64,000 nucleotides of DNA from Natronoarchaeum rubrum (GTDB lineage: Archaea > Halobacteriota > Halobacteria > Halobacteriales > Natronoarchaeaceae), in NCBI RefSeq assembly GCF_024494695.1, contig NZ_JANHDP010000004.1:434001-498000 (forward strand). The letters run 5' to 3'. A program made the position numbers and the translations under genes. Below the pieces are notes generated by a model. The model was not told the DNA's origin, did not search any database, and saw only the letters and a list, made by a program, of their open reading frames with translations. Below are positions 1 to 9,066 of the stretch, piece by piece. How positions within the stretch are numbered: the first letter of the stretch is position 1; every line of letters begins with the position of its first letter.

Positions 1-573
1 GACGACCCCGCGATCCTGCGCGGGCCGATGGTCAAACAGGTGATGATGCAGTTCATCGAGGGCGTCGAGTGGGGGCGGCTGGACTACCTGATCGTCGACC
101 TACCCCCGGGCACCGGCGACGCCTCGCTCAACCTGCTCCAGACGCTGCCGGTCGCCGGCGTCGTGATCGTGACGACGCCACAGGAGATGGCCGTCGCGGA
201 CGCCCGGAAGGGGCTCCGGCTGTTCGAGGAGCACGACACGCCGATCCTCGGCGTCGTCGAGAACATGAGCACGTACCGCTGTCCGAACTGCGAGGACGAC
301 CACGACGTGTTCGGCAGCGGCGAGGCCCAGAACATCTGCGAGGACTTCGACGTCCCGCTGCTGGCCGAGCTGCCGGTTCATCCCGACTTCGACAGCGAGC
401 GGATCGACGGTCCGGCGGTGCGGGACGACGACAACGCCGTGCAGGCGGAGCTACAGGAACTCAGCGAGACGGTCGCCGACCGCGTCGGCGCGGTGAACCG
501 AAAGCGGGTCGGCGAGGATGCCGCGGACGCGCCGGACGAGTCGATTCCGACGGGAGCCGACGCTGACGACTGA
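1..573 (+). CDS. Mrp/ApbC-family Fe-S carrier ATPase (C-terminal part, 5' end outside window)
   Basis: The reading frame is open from base 1, so the start lies upstream. The visible 190 residues are the C-terminal part of a P-loop ATPase of the Mrp/ApbC/NBP35 family, which carries and transfers iron-sulfur clusters in the cytoplasm. Seen directly: the switch segment DYLIVDLPPGTGD, the TTPQEMAVAD motif, and a CPNC motif that in this family binds a bridging cluster. The Walker A region is missing only because of the window edge. The last 30 residues form an acidic tail typical of haloarchaeal versions. Confidence 0.9.
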   Translation, partial: DDPAILRGPMVKQVMMQFIEGVEWGRLDYLIVDLPPGTGDASLNLLQTLPVAGVVIVTTPQEMAVADARKGLRLFEEHDTPILGVVENMSTYRCPNCEDDHDVFGSGEAQNICEDFDVPLLAELPVHPDFDSERIDGPAVRDDDNAVQAELQELSETVADRVGAVNRKRVGEDAADAPDESIPTGADADD

Positions 574-625
574 TCCGGTTCGGCGTCGACGCCGTTCGCC
601 GATTCCGAGTCGCGAGCAGCCGTTC

Positions 626-820
626 TCAGACGCCCGCCCGCCGGTGCTGGCCGTACTTCATCCCGATGAACAGACACAGCAGCCCGAACACCACCATCGA
701 TGGCAGGACCATCGTGAGAATCGTGCCGGTCCCCATCATCGGCGCGGCGATGAGGCCGCCGACGCCGACGGCGATCAGTGCGATAAACAGCGCCGCTGTC
801 GTGGGCAGGTCGAACTCCAT
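626..820 (-). CDS. Small two-helix membrane protein
   Basis: This 64-residue protein starts with MEFDLPTTAALF and is mostly two hydrophobic segments (about residues 8-28 and 35-54) with a short basic tail ending QHRRAGV. It has no recognisable catalytic motif. Small proteins of this shape are common in haloarchaea and usually carry only DUF names. It points towards the Mrp gene and is transcribed alone. Function unknown. Confidence 0.7.
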   Translation of the reverse strand: MEFDLPTTAALFIALIAVGVGGLIAAPMMGTGTILTMVLPSMVVFGLLCLFIGMKYGQHRRAGV

Positions 821-883
821 GCGGGTCGAGCTACGGACGCGAGGACAGTAACTATACGTGGAAGGGGACCCGCTCTGCCGGAA

Positions 884-1624
884 TCAGGACGGCCGCACGA
901 GATCCGCCAGCGCGACCAGCGCGCCGAGCAGCCAGCCCAGCGGGACCGCGATGCCGAACCACATCCCCAGATACGCCGCGCCGGCGAGCTGGTACTGGTC
1001 GCGCAGGTACGTTTCGAGGCCGCCGACGGTCAGCAGGTTGTCGAGCACCCAGATCGCGACCGACTCGCTGCCCGGCAACACCAGATCGCCCAGCGCCGGC
1101 GAGTACAGCGCCGCGGCCACCGGCGGCAGGAAGATCGCCGTCATCGCGGCGGGATAGGCCAGAATCACCGACGTGCCGCGACCGCCGATCCGCGAGAAGG
1201 CGGTCGCGGCGCCCGCCGCGAGCACCCCGATCACGCCCGCTGCCAGCACCGCGAGGAAGCCGGTTCTGGTGAACCGAAGGTGGGCGAGTACCGTGAGCGC
1301 GCCCCAGACGACCGTCGCGAGCACGACGACGCCGGCGACGCCCAGCCCCGCCACGACGCGGTCGATCCGGCGCGAGTAGAATCGGGCCATGAAGCCAAAC
1401 AGCGCCAGCGGATACAGCACGGCGACGAAGGGGACGCCGAGCGCGCTCCAGAGCCGGTAGGCGATCCACCCGCTCGTCGTGTTGGGCGTCCACTTGCCGA
1501 GCACCGAGTGGCCGGTGCCGCGCTGGCGCGGGAACAGAAGTTCCATCCAGCTCTCGTGGAGGCGCCGCAGGTCGATCCGCACCGCTCCCGTGACGCCGCC
1601 TCGGTTGCTCGACCCGACGGACAT
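884..1624 (-). CDS. Polytopic membrane protein of unknown function
   Basis: A 246-residue protein, taking the ATG at 1624 (MSVGSSNRGG). Upstream in-frame starts only add residues with no hydrophobic or domain character. About six hydrophobic segments follow from residue 60 onwards (for example VPFVAVLYPLALFGF, VAGLGVAGVVVLATVVWG and YLGMWFGIAVPLGWLLGALVALA). There are no conserved catalytic residues and the family was not recognised. It lies in a run of minus-strand genes that are mostly membrane proteins. Confidence 0.7.
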   Translation of the reverse strand: MSVGSSNRGGVTGAVRIDLRRLHESWMELLFPRQRGTGHSVLGKWTPNTTSGWIAYRLWSALGVPFVAVLYPLALFGFMARFYSRRIDRVVAGLGVAGVVVLATVVWGALTVLAHLRFTRTGFLAVLAAGVIGVLAAGAATAFSRIGGRGTSVILAYPAAMTAIFLPPVAAALYSPALGDLVLPGSESVAIWVLDNLLTVGGLETYLRDQYQLAGAAYLGMWFGIAVPLGWLLGALVALADLVRPS

Positions 1625-1703
1625 ACACGACACAGAGTGGTGTGTCACTTTCAACCTTCCGCCTACCATCCGAGCGCAACTCGCAACGATCCCGGCGGCC
1701 GTG

Positions 1704-1928
1704 CTACGCTCGGACTTCCCGATACAGGCCGATCACGACGAGTCCCGGGAACAGGTAGAACAGCGACGTCAGGAACACGGTGATCGCCCAGCTAGCCGCG
1801 TACTCGTCGTCCCGGAAGCGAGCATCGACGTACACCCAGTACGCCAGTCCGACCGAGATGACCAACAGCAACAGCAGTACGAATAGTACCGGACCGCGGA
1901 CGCCAATCACGGGCACGACGCTCGCCAT
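1704..1928 (-). CDS. Small two-helix membrane protein
   Basis: A 74-residue protein starting MASVVPVIGVRG. Two hydrophobic segments (about residues 13-33 and 49-68) are separated by a charged loop with the sequence VDARFRDDEYA. The arrangement resembles haloarchaeal short membrane proteins described as phospholipase_D-nuclease N-terminal-like or DUF proteins, but no specific family can be claimed. It sits downstream of the aldo/keto reductase on the same strand, 71 bases away. Confidence 0.65.
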   Translation of the reverse strand: MASVVPVIGVRGPVLFVLLLLLVISVGLAYWVYVDARFRDDEYAASWAITVFLTSLFYLFPGLVVIGLYREVRA

Positions 1929-1999
1929 ACGATCGTTCGATCGCCGTCGAGCAAATATTTCCCCCGATTCCGGAATGAGATGCGAGAAGGAGGGGGCGC

Positions 2000-2833
2000 T
2001 CAGTTCCAGGGGCCGAAACTCGGGTCGACGCGTCGCCCGCGCTCGTCGATGGCGTCGATGCGCTCGATCTCCTCGTCGTCGAGCGTCAGGTTCAGCGACC
2101 GCCAGTTGTCCTCGACGTGGTCGCGGCCGGTGGCCTTCGGGATCGGGGTGACGCCCTTCTGGCGCAGCCACGCCAGACTGACCTGGGCCGCGCTGACGTC
2201 GCGGTCCTCGGCGATGTCGGTCAGCGTGTCGTTGTCGAACACCTCGCCGCGGGCCAGCGGCGAGTAGCCGACGACCTCGATGTCGAGCTCTTCGGCCTTC
2301 GAGCGGACCTCCTCCTGGGGGAGCATCGGGTGACACTCGACCTGGTTGGCGAACAGCGGCGCGTCCAGAATGTCGACGGCCTCCTCCATGTGTTCGGGCT
2401 CGAAGTTGCTGACGCCGACCCGGTTGATCCAGCCGCGCTCCTCGAGTTCGTCGAACGCCTCCAGCGTGTCTTCGGCGTCGTACGTCCGCGACGGCCAGTG
2501 GACGTACAGCAGGTCGACGTAGTCGGTGCCGAGCCGATCCAGGCTCGCCGACGTCGTGTCGATCACGTCGTCGTACGCGAGGTTGTCGAGCCAGACCTTC
2601 GTCGCGAGGAACACGTCGTCCCGATCGACGTCGGCGCGGGCGATCCCCTCGCCGACCTCGTGCTCGTTGCCGTAGGCCTGCGCGGTGTCGATGTGTCGGT
2701 AGCCCGACTCCAGGGCGACCTGCACGCTCTCGATGCAGTCGTCGGGATCCGTGTTCTCCCACGTTCCCAGACCGAGCATCGGCATCCCGTTGGCGCGCGG
2801 ACACTGGTCGCTGTCGGGCAGTTGCTGTGACAT
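2000..2833 (-). CDS. Aldo/keto reductase
   Basis: A 277-residue NAD(P)H-dependent oxidoreductase with the aldo/keto reductase TIM barrel. The catalytic tetrad is visible: Asp and Tyr in HIDTAQAYGNE, Lys in FLATKVW and His in LYVHWPS. The C-terminal cofactor segment IPKATGRDHVEDNW is also present. The length is typical of the family. Members reduce a broad range of aldehydes and ketones, and 2,5-diketo-gluconate reductases are among the closest in appearance, so the substrate cannot be assigned. It is a single gene, 101 bases downstream of the geranylgeranyl reductase stop on the same strand. Confidence 0.92.
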   Translation of the reverse strand: MSQQLPDSDQCPRANGMPMLGLGTWENTDPDDCIESVQVALESGYRHIDTAQAYGNEHEVGEGIARADVDRDDVFLATKVWLDNLAYDDVIDTTSASLDRLGTDYVDLLYVHWPSRTYDAEDTLEAFDELEERGWINRVGVSNFEPEHMEEAVDILDAPLFANQVECHPMLPQEEVRSKAEELDIEVVGYSPLARGEVFDNDTLTDIAEDRDVSAAQVSLAWLRQKGVTPIPKATGRDHVEDNWRSLNLTLDDEEIERIDAIDERGRRVDPSFGPWN

Positions 2834-2934
2834 ACTGGTTACTGGGACGTTCGACCGGTTAGGGGTTTGGGAACGGGCGAGCGATTCTCGATGGGGTACG
2901 CTAGCACGGCGAAATCGCCTCGACGACGGTCCGC

Positions 2935-4308
2935 TCAGTACTTCGGATCGGCGCCGGTGATCTCGTAGACGTCGTCCATGATCGCGTCCCGGCGCGAGCG
3001 CCAGGCGTCGAACCCGTCGGGCGACGTCGGGTAGTCGTCGTACACGGCTTTGAGCTCCGAAGCCTTCTTGCTGATCTTGTAGAGCTCGTAGAGCACGTCC
3101 CAGTGGCCGCGCGTCTTGAACACCGTCCGCAGCTTCAGGCCCAGCCCCATCGACGCCGTTCCCTCCTTCCCGAGGGCGTCGATGATCTGCTGGCCGGGCA
3201 GCGCCGTGAGCACGTCGACGAGTTCGTCGACCTCGTGGGCGCCGCCGAAGATGTTGTACAGATCCATCGCGGCGAAGCGCTTGCCGAAGTCGGTCATCAC
3301 CTTGTGGTTGTACTCCCACAGCGCGTCCTCGCCGACGTCGCCGTCGCCGATGGCGTCGACGGCTTCGAGAGCGGCCCAGTGGCCGGCCTTCGCGGCGCCG
3401 GGGATGCCGCCGCCGGTGGTGGGGTTGACGTGAGCAGCGGCGTCCCCCACGGCGACGAAGCCGGGCGCCGTCGCCGAGTCGTAGGGGCGTCGGGTGGGCA
3501 GCGCGGCGCCGAGTTTGTCCTTGACTTCGGCGCCCTGGAACTCCGCGCGACTTTCGAGGTCGTCTTTGAGCACGTCGACCAGTTCCATGGGCTCTTTGTT
3601 CATCTGGAAGCCCAGGCCGGCGTTGATCTCGGTGTCGGTCCGCGGGAAGTACCAGAGGTAGCCCAGCTCCTCGGTCGGCTTGAACACGATGGCGTCGTCC
3701 CACTCGACGGGCTCCTGCACGTCGACGACTTCGCGGTAGGCCGAGCAGAACTGCGAGTAGTTCACGTTCTCGTCGAACGTGGCGTCCGCGAGATCGGCCT
3801 TGTCCTGTAGCAAGGAGAGCGCGCCGGCGGCGTCGATCACGACGTCGGCCTCGTAGGTCTGGGTGTCGCCCTTCCGGATCGCCTCGATCCCGGTCACTCT
3901 CCCCTCGTCGTCCTGCGTGACGTCTTTGACGACCGTGTCGTAGTGCATGTCCGCGCCGACGCGCTCGGTCTCCTCCAGCAGCACTTCGCCGTAGCGCTTC
4001 CGGTCGAGAACCGCGCCTTTCTCGCCGAAGGGAATGTCCAGAACCTCGCCGCTCCGCGGGTTCTCGAAGCGAGCCTTCCGGATGTTCCGGTTGCTGAACG
4101 ACTCCTCTTTGAGATACTGCCGGTCGATCACGTCCGGGAACGTGCTCTTGCCCTTGATGGCGTCGCCGCAGGCGATGTGGCCGGCTTCCTCCTCGGACTT
4201 GCGCTCGACGAGGACGACGTCGACCCCTTCCTGGGCCGCCGTCGCCGCCGCGAACGCGCCCGCGGTGCCGCCGCCCACGACGACGATGTCGTAGGATACT
4301 CGCGTCAT
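2935..4308 (-). CDS. Geranylgeranyl reductase-family flavoprotein
   Basis: A 457-residue FAD-dependent oxidoreductase. The N-terminal dinucleotide-binding motif VVVGGGTAGAFAA, an ERK acidic/basic end of strand 2, and the second FAD motif FVAVGDAAAHVNPTTGGGIPGA are all present. This is the architecture of digeranylgeranylglycerophospholipid reductases, which saturate the isoprenoid chains of archaeal membrane lipids, and of related prenyl reductases. Haloarchaea carry several paralogues, so the substrate may be lipid, menaquinone or dolichol chains. It lies upstream of the aldo/keto reductase gene on the same strand. Confidence 0.88.
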   Translation of the reverse strand: MTRVSYDIVVVGGGTAGAFAAATAAQEGVDVVLVERKSEEEAGHIACGDAIKGKSTFPDVIDRQYLKEESFSNRNIRKARFENPRSGEVLDIPFGEKGAVLDRKRYGEVLLEETERVGADMHYDTVVKDVTQDDEGRVTGIEAIRKGDTQTYEADVVIDAAGALSLLQDKADLADATFDENVNYSQFCSAYREVVDVQEPVEWDDAIVFKPTEELGYLWYFPRTDTEINAGLGFQMNKEPMELVDVLKDDLESRAEFQGAEVKDKLGAALPTRRPYDSATAPGFVAVGDAAAHVNPTTGGGIPGAAKAGHWAALEAVDAIGDGDVGEDALWEYNHKVMTDFGKRFAAMDLYNIFGGAHEVDELVDVLTALPGQQIIDALGKEGTASMGLGLKLRTVFKTRGHWDVLYELYKISKKASELKAVYDDYPTSPDGFDAWRSRRDAIMDDVYEITGADPKY

Positions 4309-4483
4309 TGTTGTGCTCCCTTGACGGGCATCTCATAAAAAACGGGCGCAAACGCATCGAAACGTGGGGCGACGCGGTCGAATCGCTCTCCGGCCGCGAA
4401 CGCCCGGCTCGTTCCGTTCGATTGCCGAATAGCGACCTTTGCGTGCCAGAAGGTCTTTAGTCGCTGACCGGCTTGCTACGTGC

Positions 4484-5140
4484 ATGCAAAACCGACGCGA
4501 GTTTCTGGCCGCCGTTCCGGTCGGCCTGCTGGCCGCCTCGGCCGGCTGTCTGAAGTTGGTCACCAACGACCGCGCGGAGTACACGGCCACGAAGGCGAGC
4601 GCGAGCGACGACGGGCTCGAAGCGACCGGCTACCAGCACGCCGAGACCCAAGAGGAGACGATCGAGGAGTCGTTCGAGGTCGCCGGCGTCAGTCGGACGG
4701 TCGTCGCCACCAACTGGATCGCCACCTACGAGAAAGCGCTCTCGATCCAGGGCCAACAGCAGGAGGCCGCCCGCTTCGCGGCCGTCTCGACGCCGGCGAT
4801 CAAGATCCTGGGACGGACGTTCAACCCCGTCAACGAGATGTCCCACAAGGAACTGCTCGACCGGTTCCGCAGCCAACTCAGCGGCCAGTACGAGGGCCTC
4901 GACCAGCTGGAGTACGTCGAGAGCCGCGACGAGGTGATCCTCACCAACGAGGTCGAGGTCTCGACGTTCCGGACCGAGGCGTCGATGGACGGCGAGACCG
5001 TCGAGCTGTACGTTCACGTCACGACGCTCACCCACGAGGGCGACCTGATCGTCGCCGTCGGCGCCCACCCGGCCGCGCTCGCCCAGGAGCGCTCGAACGT
5101 CTACGAGCTGATGCGCTCGCTCGAGCACGACGGGAACTGA
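4484..5140 (+). CDS. Secreted lipoprotein (DUF6517-like)
   Basis: A 218-residue protein beginning MQNRREFLAAVPVGLLAASAGC. It has a twin-arginine-type start, a hydrophobic stretch and a lipobox ending at Cys20, so it is probably exported by Tat and anchored as a lipoprotein. The mature part is acidic, with no enzyme motif. Its shape matches the haloarchaeal DUF6517 family of unknown function. ATG 4484 is preferred over longer frames because it places the signal at the N-terminus. Confidence 0.78.
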   Translation: MQNRREFLAAVPVGLLAASAGCLKLVTNDRAEYTATKASASDDGLEATGYQHAETQEETIEESFEVAGVSRTVVATNWIATYEKALSIQGQQQEAARFAAVSTPAIKILGRTFNPVNEMSHKELLDRFRSQLSGQYEGLDQLEYVESRDEVILTNEVEVSTFRTEASMDGETVELYVHVTTLTHEGDLIVAVGAHPAALAQERSNVYELMRSLEHDGN

Positions 5141-5198
5141 TCCGTCGCTTTCGGGGCGTCCTCTCACTTTTTTGTCTTTCGGCCCCGAACCCGGCGTC

Positions 5199-5909
5199 AT
5201 GCACCGCGAGACGCTCGGCGACGGTGACGATCTCGTCGTCGTGCTCGGCTGGGGGAATCGACTGGACCACGAGAACGTCCGCTGGCTGCTCGACGAACTC
5301 GCCGAGACCCATCGCGTCCACGCGTTTCGGATTCCCGACGCGATCACCGACTTCGAGCGCGAGTACGTCCGCCCGATCGAGCGCTACGTCGCCGACCTCG
5401 ACGAGTGGCGCCTGCTCGGCCACAGCACCGGCGGGCTGATCGGCCCCTACGTCGCTGCGGCGGCGTCGACCACTGCCCCGACGACGCGCACGTATCTCAG
5501 CCCGTGGTGGGGCGAGCCGCCGGGACGCGACGGCCCGCTGCTGGACATCCTCGCGAAGCTGCCGATCTCGCGGCCGATCCTGCCCGGCAGCATCGACGAC
5601 CGCGAGCTGCTCGGCGACCTGACGACCGATCGCCAGCTCGACGAAGGGCCCGACGCCGCCCCGACGTTCCTGCGCGAGACGCGCCGCGCTCACCGGGAGC
5701 TGCCGCCGATCGACGACGACGCCGTCGTGTTCTGTTCCCTGCGGGATCGCGTCGTTAGCACGCGCGCGATCGGCGAACGGATGCCCGCGGAGCGCGTCCG
5801 GCTGTACGACGGCGGCCACGAGCTGTTTTCTTCGTCCTCGCGCGAGGATCGGATCGACGACGTGCTCGCCGCGGTGCGCGAAGGGGCGAGCGGGCTCGAC
5901 CGGGACTGA
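5199..5909 (+). CDS. Alpha/beta hydrolase-fold protein
   Basis: A 236-residue protein. The nucleophile elbow GHSTGG (about residues 74-79) and a late Gly-Gly-His (GGHELF) give Ser and His of an alpha/beta hydrolase triad. The probable Asp is in SLRDRVVS. No lid or secretion signal is visible. Esterase, lipase or haloperoxidase-like activity is possible but the substrate is unknown. ATG 5199 is used because the longer form adds only nine residues without support. Confidence 0.8.
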   Translation: MHRETLGDGDDLVVVLGWGNRLDHENVRWLLDELAETHRVHAFRIPDAITDFEREYVRPIERYVADLDEWRLLGHSTGGLIGPYVAAAASTTAPTTRTYLSPWWGEPPGRDGPLLDILAKLPISRPILPGSIDDRELLGDLTTDRQLDEGPDAAPTFLRETRRAHRELPPIDDDAVVFCSLRDRVVSTRAIGERMPAERVRLYDGGHELFSSSSREDRIDDVLAAVREGASGLDRD

Positions 5910-5910
5910 C

Positions 5911-6060
5911 GCCGCGGCTGCCGCGGCGTCGTGACGCCGTTATCGCCGTGGCGTGATGCCGGTGTTGCTGTGGCGTCCTGGCGCCATTGCCGTCGCGGCG
6001 CGACGCCGCCGCTGTGGCGTCCCGACGCCGCCGTCACCGCGAATCGGGCGGTTCGGGCGA
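5911..6060. repeat. Intergenic region packed with GGCGTC/GACGCC words
   Basis: This stretch between the hydrolase and ncsA contains many copies of GGCGTC and its complement GACGCC in both orientations (for example around 5911, 5925, 5931, 5950, 5971, 6000 and 6016). They are separated by short GCCG/GTGGC spacers. The words allow several alternative hairpins. Similar GGCGTC-N2-GACGCC hairpins follow ncsA and precede gfcR in this window. Confidence 0.6.
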
Positions 6061-6119
6061 CCCGCTCGCGCGCGCCCGAGACGAAACCGTGATGGACGTC
6101 CCGCGGCTACGTCCCGCCG

Positions 6120-7139
6120 ATGGAGTGTACCAAGTGCGGCCGCGAGGCGGTGATGCACGCGGCCTACTCCGGCTCGCACCTCTGCGAGGAGCATCTGCGC
6201 GAGTCGGTCGAGCGCCGCGTCCGCCGGCGGGTCCGCGAGGACGATCTCGTCCCGCGGTCGGCGACGCCCGAGGACCCCGAGACGTGGGTGATCGGGCTCT
6301 CGGGCGGCAAGGACAGCGTCGTGCTCACCCACATTCTCGACGAGACGTTCGCCGAGGACCCCCGGATCGAGATGATCGCGCTGACGATCCACGAGGGGAT
6401 CGAGGGGTACCGCGACGAGAGCGTGTCGGCCTGCGAGGAGCTCGCCGAGGATCTGGAGATGCAACACGAACTCGTCAGCTACGAGGAGGAGTTCGGCGTC
6501 CGGATGGACGACGTCGTCGAGGACGATCCCGAGAACATGGCCGCCTGCGCGTACTGCGGCGTGTTCCGCCGCGACCTGCTCTCGAAGTACGCCGAGGAGC
6601 TGGGTGCCGACAAGCTGCTGACGGGCCACAACTTAGACGACGAGGCCCAGACCGCGCTGATGAACTTCCTGGAGGGCGACGTCTCCCAGATCGCCAAGCA
6701 CTTCGACGCGTCGCTCGGTCCCTTCGACGACAGCGAGGCCCAAAGCGATTCGGACAGCGAGAGCGGGCAGCGCTCGCGATCGCGGACCGAAACAGAGGAG
6801 TTCGTCCCCCGCGCCAAGCCCCTGCGGGACGTCCCCGAGAAGGAAGTCGCGCTGTACGCCCACCTCGCCGACCTCCCGGCCCACATCACGGAGTGTCCCC
6901 ACTCCAGCGAGGCCTACCGCGGCGAGATTCAGGAACTCCTTCTGAAATTAGAGGAGAACCATCCCGGTACTCGCCACTCGATCATGGCGGGCTACGAGGA
7001 GCTCGCCGGCATCGTCGCCGACGAATACGAGGGCACCGATCAGGAAGCCGACCTCGGCGAGTGCGAGGAGTGCGGTGCGACGACGACTCGCGACAAGTGC
7101 CGGAAGTGCGCGCTGCTGGAGTCGCTCGCGGCGGTGTAG
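6120..7139 (+). CDS. ncsA: tRNA 2-thiolation enzyme, NcsA/TtuA family
   Basis: A 339-residue PP-loop ATPase. An N-terminal zinc finger (CTKC near residue 3 and a CEEH element near residue 25) is followed by the ATP pyrophosphatase loop SGGKDS (about residues 61-66), the CAYCGVFRR segment, TGHNLDDEAQT, and a C-terminal zinc ribbon CEECGATTTRDKCRKC. This is the TtuA/NcsA layout. In haloarchaea NcsA works with ubiquitin-like SAMP proteins to 2-thiolate the wobble uridine of tRNA. An acidic, Ser-rich insertion (about residues 200-225) is a halophilic extra. It starts at ATG 6120, just after the GGCGTC-rich spacer. Confidence 0.9.
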   Translation: MECTKCGREAVMHAAYSGSHLCEEHLRESVERRVRRRVREDDLVPRSATPEDPETWVIGLSGGKDSVVLTHILDETFAEDPRIEMIALTIHEGIEGYRDESVSACEELAEDLEMQHELVSYEEEFGVRMDDVVEDDPENMAACAYCGVFRRDLLSKYAEELGADKLLTGHNLDDEAQTALMNFLEGDVSQIAKHFDASLGPFDDSEAQSDSDSESGQRSRSRTETEEFVPRAKPLRDVPEKEVALYAHLADLPAHITECPHSSEAYRGEIQELLLKLEENHPGTRHSIMAGYEELAGIVADEYEGTDQEADLGECEECGATTTRDKCRKCALLESLAAV

Positions 7140-7148
7140 ACGCCACAC

Positions 7149-7168
7149 AGCGGCGTCGAGACGCCGCT
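7149..7168. terminator. Hairpin just downstream of ncsA
   Basis: A perfect inverted repeat AGCGGCGTC / GACGCCGCT with a two-base centre starts 10 bases after the ncsA stop. It could help end transcription or shape the mRNA 3' end. No clear T tract follows, so a terminator role is an inference from position. Confidence 0.4.
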
Positions 7169-7201
7169 TCGACTTCGTTTTGTCGCCAGTTTCGATGATC
7201 T

Positions 7202-7513
7202 TCAGATACCGTGTCCCCAGAAAAACGCCGTCGCGCCGACCGCAGCGAACGCGATGCCGACGAACACGCCGGCGTCGGCGGCCTTCCGCGGGACGTCACC
7301 GACCGAATCCAGATACAGGCTCGTCGCGATGACGATGACGCCGACGACGACCGCCGCGATCGGTAGCGGGGACGCCGCGCCGCCGCTCTCGGCCGACTCT
7401 CCGGTGTGGCCCGTGTGAGCAAGCGCCGGGGTTGCGTACGCGAGCGCTCCGGCGACCACGGTCGCGGCGATCCGGCGTCCTCGGCTGAGCAGAGCTTCGA
7501 GCGTTCGGGTCAC
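7202..7513 (-). CDS. Small membrane protein with N-terminal signal-like helix
   Basis: A 103-residue protein with a GTG start. A basic N-terminus (MTRTLEALLSRGRRIAA) leads into a hydrophobic stretch ending ALA, which looks like a signal peptide or signal anchor. A His/Gly/Ser-rich loop (HTGHTGESAESGG) and two further hydrophobic segments (about residues 50-68 and 80-98) follow. The His-rich loop could bind metal but this is speculative. It lies 142 bases beyond the ftsZ2 stop, on the same strand. Confidence 0.65.
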   Translation of the reverse strand: MTRTLEALLSRGRRIAATVVAGALAYATPALAHTGHTGESAESGGAASPLPIAAVVVGVIVIATSLYLDSVGDVPRKAADAGVFVGIAFAAVGATAFFWGHGI

Positions 7514-7654
7514 GGTGGTCTCGGCTCCGTCGTACGGTGCCGGCGGACAAAAACCGTCCGAAACCCTCGCGAGTCCAGGCTTCGCCGGCGGTCTGGACGC
7601 CGCGGCGTCGCTACGGAAGATCGAGCGTCCATAGAAAGGCCGGCCGTCGGCAGG

Positions 7655-8869
7655 TTACCGGATCACGTCGAGGCCGTTCTTCTTCTCGACCTCGCGTTTG
7701 CCGCCGTCGCTCTGGGCGCCGAAGGCCTTGCCGCCCGAGCCGCCCTGGTTGTCCGAGAACTCGCCGACGTTCTCGCTGGCGTCGAACGACGCTTCCTCGA
7801 CGCCCTGCATACTCTGCTTGGACTTCTCGGCCTGCTTCTGGGTCGTCGGGCCCAGCACCTGGGCGCTCTGGACGCCGGTCATGATCGCCATGACCCGCAC
7901 CTTGCCCTTGTACTCCTCCTGGATGCGGGCGCCCCAGATGACGTTGGCGCTGGCCTCCAGCCGCTCGGTGATGTTGTCGGCGATGCCCTCGGCCTCCTTC
8001 AGCGTGAGGTCGGGGCCGCCGGTGATGTGGACCAGCCCGCCCGAGGCGCCGCGGTAGTCGACGTCCAGTAGCGGGTGGTTCATCGCGTCCTTGACGACCT
8101 CCTCGGTCTTGTTCTTGTCCTGCGTCTCACCGACCAGCATCACCGCGACGCCGCCCTGGTTCATGATCGTCGTCATGTCGGCGTAGTCGAGGTTGATCAG
8201 GCTCGGCTGGGTGATCGTCTCGGAGATTCCCTTGACCGTCTCGGCGATGATCTGGTCCATCACCGAGAACGCCTTGCCGATCGGCAGGTTCGGGACGTAC
8301 TCGAGCAGGCGGTTGTTGTCGAGCACGATGATCGAGTCGGCCTCGTCGCGCAGCTTCTCAAGGCCCTCCTCGGCCTTGACCGTGCGTGCGCGCTCGACGT
8401 TGAACGGCGTCGAGACCATGCCGACCACGATCGCGCCCTGCTCTTTGGCGATGCTCGAAACGACCGGCGCCGCGCCCGTGCCCGTCCCACCGCCCATCCC
8501 AGCGGTGACGAACACGAGGTCGGCGTTGCCCAGCACGTCCTTGATCGTGCCCTGTGCCATCTCGGTCGCGCGCTCACCCATCGAGGGGTCGCCGCCCGCA
8601 CCGAGCCCGTTGGTCAGGGACTTGCCGACGAGGATCTTCGTGTCGGCTTCGATCATCTTGAGGTGCTGCTTGTCGGTGTTGATCGCGATCGTCTCGGCGC
8701 CGTCGACGCCGATGTTGTACAGGCGGTTTACGGTGTTGTTACCGGCCCCGCCGCAGCCGACGATCACGATCCGCGGATCGCCGAACTCGTCGTCGCTGTC
8801 CGCGATCGCCTCCATGTCCCGCTGCTCTTCCTCGGCGTTCTCCAGCGCCTCCTGAACGATATCCTGCAT
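7655..8869 (-). CDS. ftsZ2: Cell division GTPase FtsZ2
   Basis: A 404-residue tubulin-superfamily GTPase. The nucleotide-binding segment [15 protein letters not shown], the tubulin signature [11 protein letters not shown] and the T7-loop region NLDYADM are intact. The N-terminus MQDIVQEAL and the neighbouring cdrS gene match haloarchaeal FtsZ2 rather than FtsZ1. In Haloferax, FtsZ2 is the paralogue needed for ring constriction at mid-cell. The acidic, Gly/Ser/Gln-rich C-terminal tail is expected to be flexible. The start at 8869 lies two bases after the cdrS stop, so the two are probably co-transcribed. Confidence 0.95.
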   Translation of the reverse strand: MQDIVQEALENAEEEQRDMEAIADSDDEFGDPRIVIVGCGGAGNNTVNRLYNIGVDGAETIAINTDKQHLKMIEADTKILVGKSLTNGLGAGGDPSMGERATEMAQGTIKDVLGNADLVFVTAGMGGGTGTGAAPVVSSIAKEQGAIVVGMVSTPFNVERARTVKAEEGLEKLRDEADSIIVLDNNRLLEYVPNLPIGKAFSVMDQIIAETVKGISETITQPSLINLDYADMTTIMNQGGVAVMLVGETQDKNKTEEVVKDAMNHPLLDVDYRGASGGLVHITGGPDLTLKEAEGIADNITERLEASANVIWGARIQEEYKGKVRVMAIMTGVQSAQVLGPTTQKQAEKSKQSMQGVEEASFDASENVGEFSDNQGGSGGKAFGAQSDGGKREVEKKNGLDVIR

Positions 8870-8871
8870 TG

Positions 8872-9048
8872 TTACACCTTCGCCAGGCCGCGCTTGCTCG
8901 AGCTCTCGCGACTGGCTTCCTGCTCGTCGATCATCTCGCGGACGGCGGCCCGAATCGCCTCGCTGCGGTTCGGGTACTGTCCGGTGTCGACCATCTGTTC
9001 GACGGCTTCGATCTGCTGTTTCGGAATTCGCAGTGTCACACGCTCCAT
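8872..9048 (-). CDS. cdrS: CdrS, short ribbon-helix-helix cell-division regulator
   Basis: A 58-residue ribbon-helix-helix protein: the beta strand [10 protein letters not shown] is followed by two helices with the [13 protein letters not shown] pattern. CdrS encoded directly upstream of ftsZ2 is known in Halobacterium and Haloferax, where it regulates ftsZ2 and other division genes. Size, sequence type and position all match. The gene ends two bases before ftsZ2. A candidate operator lies in its upstream region. Confidence 0.93.
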   Translation of the reverse strand: MERVTLRIPKQQIEAVEQMVDTGQYPNRSEAIRAAVREMIDEQEASRESSSKRGLAKV

Positions 9049-9066
9049 GGTTTGTATTCCCCTTGG

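Noticed and set aside
852..1679. Long minus-strand frame overlapping the membrane protein at 884-1624
   Set aside because: It is Arg/Gly-rich with no hydrophobic or domain pattern; the other frame codes a coherent multi-span membrane protein.
518..1783. 421-residue plus-strand frame
   Set aside because: Arg/His/Gln-rich composition typical of an antisense shadow in GC-rich DNA; it overlaps three supported minus-strand genes.
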